NCBI GenBank assembly: GCA_037957365.1
Contig: JARHVA010001175.1
Coordinates: 1,583,501 to 1,647,500 of the forward strand
Source of the DNA: Torreya grandis
Taxonomy: Eukaryota > Streptophyta > Pinopsida > Cupressales > Taxaceae
Direction: 5' to 3'
Length of the DNA: 64,000 bases
The position numbers were made by a program, and so were the translations under genes. The notes below the pieces were generated by a model that was not told the DNA's origin, did no database searches, and saw nothing but the letters and a program-made list of their open reading frames with translations. Shown here one piece after another: positions 48,972 through 60,865 of this stretch. Positions within the stretch are counted from its first letter, which is position 1. Each line of letters begins with the position of its first letter.

Positions 48972-50430
48972 ATGGCTGCGAGTGGAGGAGGGCGTAGCAG
49001 CCCGTCGATAGGCCCCAAGAAGGATGGAGTGATGCTTGGGGTGAGTTTTGCTACTCAGGATGAATTTTATTCCAGCGAGCAGACCAGACTCAACAAAGTT
49101 AATGGATGCTTACTGAGGAGCTAGGATCGACTGGTTCTGGTCATACCCTAAGAGGCAGTTCAGGTTGATGTTGAATATCTATCTTCACATACCTTGATTT
49201 GCAAATTCTTGGGCATTAGAATCCCTCTGGTGGCTTTGGAAGCCTGGATTCATCGATCCTGGGCCATTGAAGGGGACTTTGACATTATGTTGGTAGGGAA
49301 TAACTATTTTTTGGTAAGTTTTTCTTTTGTGGCAGATAGAAATCATATTTTTGAAGGGGGCCCCTACTTCTATGAGCATGTGGGCCTATTTCTTAAACCC
49401 TGGCATGTGGGGTTCAATTCTGCTGATGAACTTCTAGCCTGTGTTCTAGTCTGGGTTCATCTTTCACAGCTTCCACTAGAATTTTGGAGAGAGGATATTC
49501 TTAGGCAAATAGTGGCTATGCTGGGAACACCAACAGCTATTGCTCATCAATCATTGGACAAGAAGATGATTTATTATGCCTGCATCTGTGTGGACATGAA
49601 TCTAAATAACCCTTTGCCAGACTCTATAGATATTTGTATGGGCTCCTTGTCATGGATTCAATAGATTGATTATGAAGCCATTCCCTTCAGGTGTAGAATC
49701 TACCATGTATATGGGCATTTGCATTATCAATGCCCTCAGGCTGCCAAAGACAAATAAACTAGACCTGATTCTTTAGTGCCAAGCACAGCTTATGCTGGAA
49801 AGGGGATTGGGCATTTGGTTCTGATATAAAATGCAAAAACTCAACCTGATAGGTTGGTAAAGGGAAAATTTCAAATAATGCAAGCTTAGTGCAAGGGTCA
49901 GGTGACCAAAATCATGCTAGGCTAGATGGTTTCATACTAGTTAGAAGGTGAGTGAGAGGCCGTGGATAGAAGCAAGGGAATGCTGATAGGCAGGTTGACT
50001 TGGGGTTTAATAGGTTTGAGGCCCTTGACTATATAGCCATTGAAGATGGCATTTCGATGGAAGATCAAGGGGAAGATGTGGAGAAACCTAAGAAATTTTT
50101 TGACCTTAATGAAGTGCAAGATATGATGGTCCAAGCACCTTTTGATAGTTCATTGAGACAGGAGGAAGGAATGCTTGAGGCTTCGTGTGAGTTGAAAGAG
50201 AAAGAAGGTAGATGGGTAGATTTAGTCAAGGGGATGCTGGTAAAAAAGAAAAAGGACCTACCATGGCACTTGGGTTAATGCAGAAACAATTCAAAAAGGC
50301 CACCTCTGTTGCTCCTTCCAAAGCTAGGCATAGAAAGGACCAAGATAGAGTTAAAATTATAAGTGATTTATTGGTGGAGGCTGGGGTTGTTAAAACCTTA
50401 GATGAACATTTCCCCCAATCTAATCAATGA
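48972..50430 (+). pseudogene. LINE ORF1 (DUF4283-type, zinc knuckle)
   Basis: ATG at 48972 opens MAASGGGRSSPSIGPKKDG. After two stops (near 49,125 and 49,149) a DUF4283-like domain follows (49,194-49,661) with SWAIEGDFDIMLVGNNYFLV, FLKPWHVGF and ACVLVWVHLSQLPLEFW. A CCHC knuckle is at 49692-49733: CRIYHVYGHLHYQC, with Tyr for the second Cys (one G-to-A change). The C-terminal third is charged and changes frame, with the last frame ending TGA at 50428-50430. The start of ORF2 overlaps that stop as ATGA. ORF1 proteins bind the element RNA. This one is broken by at least four stops and frameshifts. Confidence 0.88.
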
Positions 50431-53400
50431 TAGTCCTATCATGGAATGTAAGGGGTTTGAATAGCTCCCCTAGACAAAAAGCTATGCGTAGATTGGTGTG
50501 GAACCATACTTTGGATATTTTTTGTATCCAGGAGACTAAATTGTCGGTTGAATTGCTATTTGCTTATATGCCAAATATCTAGCCTACAAGGCAGTGGCAA
50601 TGTGTAAGTGCTTGAGGTAGCTCAGGAGGTTTAGCCATGGGATGGGACCCAAGGAAAATTCTACCAATGCACTAGATTTCCAGTATATCAGCTTTGTTAG
50701 TGGTGGCTTCTTCTCTTGAAACTGGTGAATTGTGCTTGATCACCACAGTATATGCACCTATTGATATTGATGGACAACTACAACTTTGGGAACACATCCG
50801 CTACATTTAAATGTGTCATCTATTCTTGCCATGGATAGTTGTTGGTGATTTTAATGTGGTGCTGAGTTTGGAGGAAAAAAGAGGAGGGCTAAATCAGTTA
50901 GGCCCCTCTTTGGAATGTCTTTGCCATAATTTTGAAGTGTTACACCTATCTAATGTTAGACCTTTGAATGGAATATTCACATGGAGCAACAGAAGATCAG
51001 GTAATGCTGCCATCTCTGAATGCCTTGATAGATTTCTAGTTTCTTGCTTTTGGCAGTCTAGTGCTATGTCTCTCACCTCTAAAATCTTGGATTGGAGAGG
51101 TTTTGACCACTGGCCTATTAATATTTCCATTAGTTATATTGACAGACCCAAAAAGCCTCCATTTAAGTTTTAGCTGATGTGGCTTAGAGACCCATCTCTC
51201 CATGATTTCATTGATCAATGGTGGAGGCAGGGAGGCCCTGCATATGGAATAGCTATGTATTCCTTTCTTAAAAAGCTTCAGTATGTTAAAAGAAAGTTGT
51301 AGATTTGGAATAGAAATTGCTTTGGAAATTTATATTGTATGAAGAAGAAGGCTCAAGATCAGTTAGATGAAATTACCAGGTAGATAAGGGACGGTGGATT
51401 CTCAGAAGGCCTTCGCTTGGAGGAAGCTAGAGCTACAAATGCCTTAGCAGAGTGGGAACTCTGGGAAGAAATATATTGGAAACAGAAGGCCCACATTGAC
51501 TAGCTCCAGGAGGGAGACAAGAACACAGCCTTTTTCCATAATTTAGTGCAGGCGCATCGCAACAAGAATTTTATTACTTCTCTTGTTACTCAGGATGGGA
51601 CTCTTTTAACCTCCTCCCAAGCTATTAACAGGGAAGCTATCTGGTATTTTTCTATGCTCTTTACCAGCAATCCAGTGCCAGATAAAGGGGCAAAAAATAC
51701 TATTTTAGCTTGCATTCCATCATTGGTGAATGAGGATATGAATGAGTGCCTTATGCGGCCAGTTACTTTGGCAGAAGTGGAGGAGGTGGTTTTTAGCATG
51801 AAGAGAGGTAAAGCCCTTGGGCCAGATGGATTCTAGGCTGAATTCTTCCAAGACTTTAGGGATATCATAAAGTAGGATTTGATGGAAGTGATTCAGGAAT
51901 CTTACTCCAGCAATGAAATGCTCAGAGCTTTGAATGCTATGTTTTTGGCTCTTATTCTGAATAAGGAGTAGGTAGATAAGTTGGAAATGTATAGGCCCAT
52001 TGCACTTTGCAATGTGATCTACAAAATCATTTCTAAACTTATTGTGCAGAGGCTGAAAGGACTCCTCCCTTGCCTTATATTAGAGGAACAAGGGGGCTTT
52101 GTGGTAGGAAAATAGATCTTGTACAGAGTGGTGATTGCTTCAGAAGCCATTCACTCTATGAGTATTTCACAGGAGAGGGCAATGTTTATTAAGCTTGACC
52201 TTGCCAAAGCCTATGACAAAGTTAGCTGGAGATTCTTGAGCAAAATCCTTTTGGCATTTGGCTTCAATCAAGATTGGATTAGTTGGGTGTTAAGTTGTAT
52301 TACTATGCCCTCCTTTTCAGTCCTTATGAATGGAACACCTTCAGAGCTTTTTAGTGCCTCAAGAGGCCTTTGTCAAGGAGATCTGCTTTCACCGTACCTG
52401 TTCATCATTATGGCTGAGGGGCTAGGGTGGCTCTTCAAAGATCGGGTCTCTCAGAATATTTTACATGGCTGGAAATGGGGGAATAAGATAACCACCTTGA
52501 CTCATCTCCAATTTGTTGATGATACTATCCTAGCTAGTAAAGCTCAGATCTGGGAAGTGAAAGCTTTTTGCCTCACCCTGGACAATTATTTGTAGGCTTT
52601 TGGACAAAAGATCAAGGATCATAATTCCTCTATCTTCTTCTTTAACATGCCTGAGTCTATTCAGAGAAGGATAGCTACCATATTGAGGTTCTAGACTCAA
52701 ACACCTCCGGTGATTTATTTGGGTATTCCCATAGTTGTGGGAAGGCAGCCTAGGCTATTTTGGTAGAATGTTTTGGATAAGCTAAGGCAGAAAATTAGTC
52801 ATTGGACTCATAGATGGCTATCTACTACTGGTAGAGTGATTCTTCTACAATCAGTTATTTAGGCATTAACCATATATCGTAGCATGGTTCAGACAACTCC
52901 AGTGTATTTTCTAAAGGAATATGATGCTCTTTCTAGGAAGTTTCTTTGGAGCAGGAATCTACAAAATACTAAATGGAGTCTTATCAATTGGGCTACTGTG
53001 TGTAGACCAAAGCAAGATGGAGGACTTGGATTACGCTCAGCTATTTTGGCTAGCCAAGCTTTGGCTACCAAGCTATATTAGAGGTGGTGCTCTAATCAAT
53101 CTTCCCTATGGGCCCAAATTCTGATAGCTAAGTACTTTTTGGGCATTGCACCCCATGATATATCTAGACTTCCTCTTGAGGGAAGAGGATTGATGGTGTG
53201 GGGTACCCTTAAGGTTGGAGTGCAACTAGTGAAGCAGAGCCTCTTTTGGGTGTGTAATAGTGGGACTGAGGCCTTCTTCTAGGAATAATCTTGGGATGGT
53301 ACACCACCCCTATTAGTTTCACATCCACATTTATAGCCTTTAGCTGATTCCTTTCACTCTGCTGGTTGGAACATTGTGATGCATTACAAAGAAGCTGTTA

Positions 53401-54732
53401 GCATGGGCATGACTATTGGATACAGGTGGAAAAAATCCTCCGATTGGCCACCAGGAGTTTCGGTAGAGGATAGAAGAGAATTAACCCAAATCCTTGAGTC
53501 CAGAGGATGTAATTCACTGTAAGGATGAGATGTTCTTGCCTAGGGTGGAGATGTTATAGGACAGTATTCTATGTCTTTAGGGTATATAACTTTGGCTAAG
53601 AAAATATTCAATGGAGAATAGTTCTTATGGGGGGAAAAAGTTTAGAGCCAGATTTCTTGGCCCAAATGTAACTTTTTTTTGTGGCTTCTTACACACAACA
53701 AATGCCTCACCTGGGACAATTTGTGCAAGCATGGCTTTCAGGTGCCATCTATCTATGTTTTCTGCCACAGTAGTGAAGAGACAGGTTCACATTTATTCTT
53801 TCACTACCCCTTTGCTAAATAGGTCTGGCACCTGTGGTGGAATGCCTGGGGTGTCCCTTATCGGCATGTCTATTCGTTGATTGAATTTTGGAATAAACTT
53901 GGTAATGCTCCAGTAAGGAGTTCCCTATTATAAAATGCTTGGACTGTCAGTCCCTCATTCATTTTATGGAATTTGTGGTTGGAAAGAAATAGGAGAATCT
54001 TCAGGGGCACGCAGCTTGAGTTGAGACCGTTGTGGACAAAAATCCTTAATTCACTACAAGAAACATTGCAAGTTAAATGCATGATGGTGCAGACTTGGAC
54101 ATAGAGACGGTTGGGCTATGTAAGCGCCTGGGAATGGCCCTGAGATTGAACTATGAATTTGGGATGGGCAGAGGTTCGGTGAATGGGAAAAACAAAAAGG
54201 TGTGACTAGTCAACAGAATAGGCTGATGGAATCCCCCTAAGGATGGAGTAGTTAAAATAAATTTGGATGGTTCCTCACGGGGGAACCTAGGCAAGGCTGG
54301 AATAGGTGGTATTGGTTGGGATAGCTCTGGGAGCATCTAGTTTCATTTTTTGATCTATAAAGGCTGTCATACAAATAACCTTATGGAAGCCATGGCGATC
54401 TTGGAGGCAATGAAATTCTACTATCAACACGGATGCTATAATATTATTTGTGAATCAAATTCACAAGTAGTGATTAACTTGTTGAATAACGGTAATACAG
54501 GTAAAGTGGATTGGCATCTAAATGTTATTGTTCATCATATTAGGCATTTAAGTACTTCCTTGATTCAATTTCATTCAAACACATTCCCTGTGAATGGAAT
54601 GGTGTTGCTGACCACCTTGCCAAATGGGCATCAGAGAATGGATCTACTTGGAGTATTACTGATCAGGGAATGCTCCTTATGAGTATGTATCAGGAACTGG
54701 TTCAGTTGGTGAACCAAGAGAATGATTTGTAA
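50427..54732 (+). pseudogene. LINE ORF2: endonuclease, reverse transcriptase, RNase H
   Basis: ORF2 starts at 50427 and stays in one frame for about 3.6 kb. The endonuclease motifs are SWNVRGLN, QETK, VYAP, GDFN, TWSN, LDRF and DHWP. The RT motifs are KALGPDGF, YRPIALCNVIYKI, FIKLDLAKAYDKVSW, SRGLCQGDLLSPYLF and the box FVDD (52512-52523; usual FADD). A zinc-binding region near 53.6-53.8 kb has Tyr for two Cys. After a frameshift near 54.1-54.2 kb an RNase H follows: NLDGSSRGN, EAMAILEAM, ESNSQ (usual ESDSQ, Asp lost) and, after another shift near 54,568, GVADHLAKWAS, ending TAA at 54730. About 15 of 17 premature stops between 50.4 and 53.1 kb are TAG. ORF2 would nick the target and copy the RNA. 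This copy is dead. Confidence 0.93.
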
Positions 54733-54785
54733 CTGTTGTCTTATCTTTATTCTTAATAAATTTTTACCCCCATTTAAAAAAAATA

Positions 54786-54802
54786 AACATTAGTTCATAG
54801 AG
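54786..54802. repeat. LINE target-site duplication, right
   Basis: Perfect 17-bp copy of 48914-48930, directly after the A-rich tail. It continues as gtgggaccc, matching gtggcccc of the empty site in arm A. Confidence 0.93.
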
Positions 54803-57249
54803 GTGGGACCCTTAAACCAACTCCCTCTTTCATGGATATTTATTCCATAGGGGTGCCCAAATTTGTCTAGGATCATTTTACTTGAGTCTTTTTGCCATGA
54901 AATATATGATCACTTGAACTGACAGCTTGAGTTGGTTGTTTGAACTATTATAGATCAAGGTGAATATAAGACTAAGTTTGATAATTAATTTGAATTAATA
55001 TACCTAAAACATCCATCATGGACCTATAACATCATTTTACACCTTTTCCTAGTCTTGTATTTCCTTGGGGGTCTAGTTATGCAGTTGTGGTGAGCATGTG
55101 TTTTGAGGCCTTAAGAATGGATTTTAGGCCTAACAGGCCTAAACTAAGTCTAAAGGCTTTGAGATTACTCTAGGTGGTTTGTGAGGATTCAAAATCATCA
55201 AATAACTCTCTTTACTTTGTTGTTACACAACTTCTCATTCATCCCCAACTGCTTAAAATCCAACTCTATTCTCCCACTCTCATGTGATTTCCTATACGTC
55301 ACTATTTATTGTCAACTTAAGTGTTTAAAACTTGAGTAGTCCTTAACTTAATTTTAATATAGTGTTGATAGGGTTATTAAATCCCATATCATTATTCTAA
55401 GTTGATAATATCATTATAGATAATCTCTATTTTAATTCTTCCTTTTGCATACCCTCATACAATTAGGTTTAGGGTTTGTAAGAGGTTAAGCCTTTATATC
55501 CCTAAGGCATGGTTGGGTTATTTTATTGCCTCAAATAAGATAATATCACCATGATACCCCACTATGTCCCATTTGAATCCTCTTAATATGTATACAGACC
55601 TCTTAACAATAACCCCAAAGCATGTGTAGATATCTAATTTATGTGCATAGGTCTCTACATACCCATTTTAGGCCTAAAGGCCTAATAGGTCATAGGGACC
55701 TCCTTCTAATCTTCAGTGAATGAAAAAATTATATGAGTATTAAGAAAATTAAATTAACAAGTCATAACCTAAAGACAAGTCTCACTTTGTCATTACGTAT
55801 TCTTCTACACACTTTGGTATTCCTCTTATGACCCTATTGTAACTATATACTTAGGCCTTAATAGACCTAATTAGGCCATCTAGGCCTAATCTTGTCTTTA
55901 TTTGGACTTATATCACCTTTGAGGTCTTTTTTAATCTTCCCACTTTCCCTAACATGTTTTTACAACTCTCAAATACCTTTGATCATGTTATTACCTTCAA
56001 CTCATAAGTGCAAGCTTGTTTATATCTATCTTTAGGCCTAATAGGCCTTCAATCTCTCTCTAACCTATAATAATTAAAATAAATCATCTATTTTTGGTTA
56101 AGATTCTTAATGGGACACTAAAATACCCCTTTTAATCCTTAAATTCCGCTTATTTACATGATATACACACTTCTACCCATTTTACTAGTGATCCTACCTA
56201 CTTGGCTTGCCTGTGTGTTTGGCTATAGGTGATCAACCAAGCTTGTTTATTATTCAAGTTATCTTGATGTCTCATAGGCCTAATAACTTAGTTATTATTG
56301 ATGGTTTTAATATAATTAGTATTATTCTATTTTTTTACTCACATTTACCTCTTTTCACTTTATTTATCAAGCATATTCCATCACAGTTCACCCTCTAACC
56401 CAAGACCCTGCCTGTAGGTGATGACCCTACCTTAGACTAAGTATTATCTTCTATTGGAGTGAGTCTAGTGTGTTGTTCTTGATGAATCCTATTATATTAA
56501 TTTAAATAATTCTTCAAGTGTCTTAGTAAATCCTTAGGTATTTATACAATTGGTTGTATGCCCAACTATCTTACTTCTAACAGTCAACCTATAGGTGTTG
56601 TTTATAGGCTTTTTGTCTGTGTATACATTTGCAGAAGTGAGAATGATTATCCATTACTATCCTTAGGTATCATCACCATGATAATTACCTCTCACAATTT
56701 ATTTAAAACCCTTTTAATCTTCCCAATCCTCAAATCATCAATGTTTCACTTACCTCATAGGCACATTACTATCTTCATTGGGGTCTTGACTAAGTTATCC
56801 TCATGGGAGTGGTTAAGAGTGTTGACTCTATCTACCTCTAATAAATTCATATCCCATACCTATTCATATGTCTTATGACCCTTATAGTATTATCAGTGTC
56901 TCCAAGGCTCTATTTTATCAGTCAACATTCCATCTAAGTCTCTAGTCTGTATAAAGGCTTGAAGGTTCTTAAATGAGGGTAACTTGGACTTGTTAACCCC
57001 CTTTGGATAGAGTTGAAGGAATTTATCTTGATTAAACTTGAATTAAATATACCATTTATATTATACCCTCTTTATTATGTTTTAAGTTTCTCATATCTCT
57101 ATACTCCATTCTAATAGTGACTACCCTATTTGTTTAGTCTACTTGAAAGGTTTGTAGTGATTGAGTGAGAGTTTATTCCATTACAGTATAGCATGAGGGT
57201 GGATATGGTTAATGTATATGGACATGATTAATATGGGATAATAGTATAC
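54803..57249. other. Non-coding part of arm B
   Basis: No coding sequence. It is homologous to 30,087-32,295 plus the first part beyond 36,284 of arm A. Many aggcct/taggccta palindromes occur. Confidence 0.6.
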
Positions 57250-57272
57250 ATATATATATATATATATATATA
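57250..57272. repeat. (TA)n microsatellite
   Basis: A perfect alternation of about 11 units in arm B. The corresponding place in arm A lacks it. Confidence 0.9.
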
Positions 57273-57653
57273 GGATTAATTATTGGGCTTATTTATATTC
57301 CTCTTAGAAAACTTTAAATATTCTCTACAAGTACCATATTTCTACTTACAAAGGTCACACACTATTCAAGACAGTCACCTTAGAGTATGGCTTGAAGGGT
57401 CTCTTTTTTATTAATGACATGACTTGGATGAGAATTTAAGTATATATTAGACTTGATAGGACCTAAGAAAAACATTACATGCTTTAAATCATCCCTCTTT
57501 CTATATCCATGCCTTGAATGCTTTACAACATAGATAAACTTGTTTGTAGTCTAAAAATAAAGAGAACATAAAAAATTTGTTACTCTCACACCAATACACA
57601 TGTGAAATAGAGGTGGATGGTGATGGATATGGGATATGAGGACTATATAACAC

Positions 57654-57704
57654 AAAAAAAAAAAAAATCAAAAATCAAAAATCAAAAATCAAAAATCAAA
57701 AATA
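57654..57704. repeat. A-run and (AAAAATC)n microsatellite
   Basis: About 14 A followed by five to six aaaaatc units. Arm A at the same place has only acaaaaaaagtgttg, so the expansion is specific to arm B. Confidence 0.9.
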
Positions 57705-58939
57705 TCTCAAATTTGTACCAAAACCATTGCACTTCTTTACCCCTACATAGATGAAAGAGACTACTTGAGTGCCTAGATTATTAACATTTGTTCATAAATA
57801 ATAAGACATGAACCTATAGATAAATTAAATTAATGATAATTTAAATATACCCCTTCCTCTCCCAAAATTTTTAAATTTTGATCTTCTCTTTATTATATAG
57901 AATGAGTGAAAACCTAAAAGTTTGGCTGGACTGCTAAGGAACTCGATGGAGAAAGGGTCAATTTTGGGCCTATTTTTCATCTTTTAACCATGAAAATACT
58001 CTAAGACACCAACCATTATATATTATTAAATCCCTTGACCTCCCCTATATGTAACTCATTGTAAAAATCCATACAATCTAAAAAAAAACCTTAAAACCCT
58101 ATCTTTTCTGTATTTTTTCAAGTTTCTAACCTTGGGATTCTATTATAGGGTATAGGGAGGGAAGACACAAGTAAAATGTCATTTAAAAATTGGATTTATG
58201 ATATGGGGAGCTAAAGAGACATAATTTCCCATGTGTGGGACCCATTTGGTGGGTAAAAGGTGGTAAATGCTTCAAAAGGGAGACTTTTACAACATGAACC
58301 ATCATGTTATGACTATGGGGTAGAAATTAGACCCTTATTGATACTTTTATAACAATTAAGCACCTAAATTTTGACCTTTCCCAAAGCTATATAGTGCAAT
58401 ATAGACTCATATGAGTCATTTGAGGGTCTTTTGATGACTTTTTTAGGGTGAATTAACGTTAGATTATCTTGGGTAAGTATATCATCAATAATGACCTTAA
58501 ATGCATCATTTTACCTAATTTAATGACTTAAAAAAAGGTTTAGACACCCTTACATCCCATTATAATATCTCTCCCCTCTTGAAATGGATTTTATAGGCCT
58601 AAAATCATATGAATTGGAAACGTTAAACTTTCCAAACTACCTTAACTTTGTCAAAATATTATTAATATTATCAAATAGGGTTAAAACTATTATTTAGACT
58701 TCATAAGAAATTTTTACATCCTCTAATAATTGAGGTACCATCATGGCCACTATCACATCACCAAATAGACCTTAAAACAACCATGATATGATGGATTCAT
58801 AATCAGGCTCTAGTACACACCATGACACTTATAACAATTCTAATAAGGTTTAAAATAAGATAAATGAGGACATCACTATGTAGGAGATCACCATGTGCAG
58901 TCTCGGGTGGGTGTCATGGAAAGTTTTTGGTTGTAAGGG

Positions 58940-59112
58940 TTGGCATTTAGCTTGGGAAGCCAAATTTACAATAGTAAATGTGATCATAACATGTAATATT
59001 ATAATCTCTTTCATCTATTCACTAATTCTCTTTACACCAAGTTGTAATATTGAGTTAGGACTCTCTCTCTCCAAGAACTTTATAAGATGCCCTTAACCAA
59101 GCTAAATGCCAA
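58940..59112. repeat. 16-bp perfect inverted repeat at the right end of arm B
   Basis: ttggcatttagcttgg (58940-58955) and its exact reverse complement (59097-59112) are separated by 141 bp. The left copy is part of the arm, and the right copy lies outside it. Confidence 0.8.
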
Positions 59113-59151
59113 TATTTTTTCATGCATTAGTTTGATCCATCCCAACCTCTC

Positions 59152-60865
59152 ATGGGAACTCTCATAATCCTCAAAAATAAAAACCATCATGCTAATAATG
59201 ATGGTGTTAATGGCTCCTATGATACCATTCATAATATTCAAGCCATTGCTCCCAACCTTATTATGGATCCAGCTTTCCCTTTAACCAACATCCCTAATCC
59301 TCAACTTTCTCAAAATAATAACATCAAAGTTCATAAGATATTATCCTTATTAAATCTCCAAAATCATATATCAAGGCCTCTTCCATGATATATTGACCCC
59401 ACTCACCATATTAAATCATGGTATGATCTGGATAATTTTTTTTGTTTCATGCTGGTTGGGGTCACTCTCACAAGACTTGTAGGCAATTTCATATCTTAGC
59501 TAGGGATTTCATCCTTGGAATAATGTTAGATCTTGATTACTAAATTCCTAAACACCAAAAATCCTATGATATATCCTTTAAATCTCATGAAACACAGAAC
59601 AAAAAACAAGCTTCGAATCAGGATAATGTTGATCTTTCCATATATAAAGACCCTCTTTCTAATCATCAAGTAAACAATGATAAGTCTAATCCTTTCATAA
59701 ACAATTTTGAAATTATTATAGACCAAAATCCTAAATATAATGTGGTAAATATGACTAATATATTATTGGTAGTTACTTTCATTGATTCTTATCATACACA
59801 CACACACCAAACATCCCAAACATTTTATGTTATCCAAGATTCTTCCCCATCCCATCTAATAGAGTTGGGGAAAGAGGATGTTATCTCTTTCTAAGAACCA
59901 ATTCCAACACCTCAATTGGATAATATGTCTCATAATATTTATATAACTACCCTAACATCTACACCTATCAACAAAATTTCTCAACCTTCCAATAAAAATT
60001 CTTCAAATCAATCACCATAAATACCTAAATCAACTACCCCATAATATAAAGATAATCAACTATTTTTTCCCTAGACTAAATCAGCTACATATTATCAACA
60101 CATGTTTGAATTAACTTATAATCCTCCTTCCTAAGAGCTCCTCCAACATTATGAACCTTTATCTAGCATTTCCCCCATTGGTTGGACCCCATCATGGAGC
60201 TTACCAATCTCCCATCTCAAATACCCTTTATGGAACTCATGAAAACTTCTTTGAATCATTGTAACTACCTATTTCAACTATTATTAAAAATGAACATCCA
60301 TCATCCTCCCCTAGTATAATGTGAAGCTACCTTATTTGGGTCAGAATATAGTATCTTACAATAATTTAAAGAGATGTATATACACGTTGACAAAATAATG
60401 GACACTTTTCCCTCCCTCAAATTTTCTATTACTTCCATGATCCCAGATGAGATTCTATTTCATGTAGATGATCCTCCACTATTTATAAGTATTCAAATTG
60501 GTGATATCCATGGCAATCTTGCTTTGATTAATGAGGGTTCAGGTACTTGTGTCACTTCCCTCAACTTCATTAAAATTCCTAGATATTCTAAGTGTAATCT
60601 TAAGTCCACACACAATACAAGATAAGGTTATGATAGAAGGAAAATACCTCTTTTAGTCTGTGTGTCATTTCATATTACCATCCCTCATATCACTATCTAA
60701 GTGAAGGTTATGATATTTAAATTTCCTCTTTCCTATAACATCTTGTTTGATAGGCCTTAGACTCATTTCATGAGGGTTGTCACCTCTTCTACCTACCAAT
60801 CTATCAAGTTTCCCCACAATGGTTGTATTTTTAGGATTCAAGAAGACACCAACACTTGGAATTTT
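59152..60865 (+). pseudogene. Ty3/gypsy-type gag C-terminus and protease remnant
   Basis: An Asn/His/Pro-rich region (59,152-59,390) is followed by HIKSWYDLDNFF and a knuckle-like GWGHSHKTCRQF (about 59,450-59,500). Further down, an aspartic protease region at 60,480-60,560 reads IQIGDIHGNLALINEGSG: the active-site Asp of ALID.GS is Asn (one G-to-A change). YNILFDRP is followed by a stop, then SIKFPHNG (60,730-60,840), which is the conserved YNILLGRPW..KFP.G segment after gypsy retropepsins. No RT follows. It may be the continuation of the gag-like ORF cut at 28,209 (inference). Confidence 0.6.

Larger units (their letters stand above)
48931..54785 (+). mobile_element. L1-type LINE, apparently full length, inactive
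   Basis: The 5.86-kb unit is framed by a perfect 17-bp duplication and ends in a short A-rich tail (aaaaaaaataaa) after taataaatttttaccc. It has ORF1 then ORF2 with endonuclease, reverse transcriptase, zinc-binding region and a C-terminal RNase H, the layout of plant L1 elements with acquired RNase H. It lies in arm B, and arm A shows the empty site. Both ORFs have many stops, mostly TAG. Confidence 0.95.
28210..58962 (-). mobile_element. Proposed giant LTR element, 6-kb arms, with two nested insertions
   Basis: Arms A and B are direct copies in the same orientation. After removing element E from A and the LINE from B they are about 5.9 and 6.1 kb. They flank an 8.9-kb centre (38,096-46,984) whose coding remnants all lie on the minus strand. 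Arm A opens with TGTTGGCACT, and B with the decayed TATTATCACT. The right end is ..CCA in B and ..CTA in A. Gag-like sequence stops at the left edge and gypsy protease appears beyond the right edge. I did not find a matching 5-bp target duplication, a clear primer-binding site or a polypurine tract, so two independent repeat copies remain possible. Confidence 0.4.
46985..58962. repeat. Arm B of the 6-kb direct repeat (interrupted by the LINE)
   Basis: This is the partner of arm A. It supplies the empty site for element E at 57105-57109 (tccat). Its own interruption by the LINE is matched by the empty site in A at 30070-30086. No coding sequence was found outside the LINE. Confidence 0.85.
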
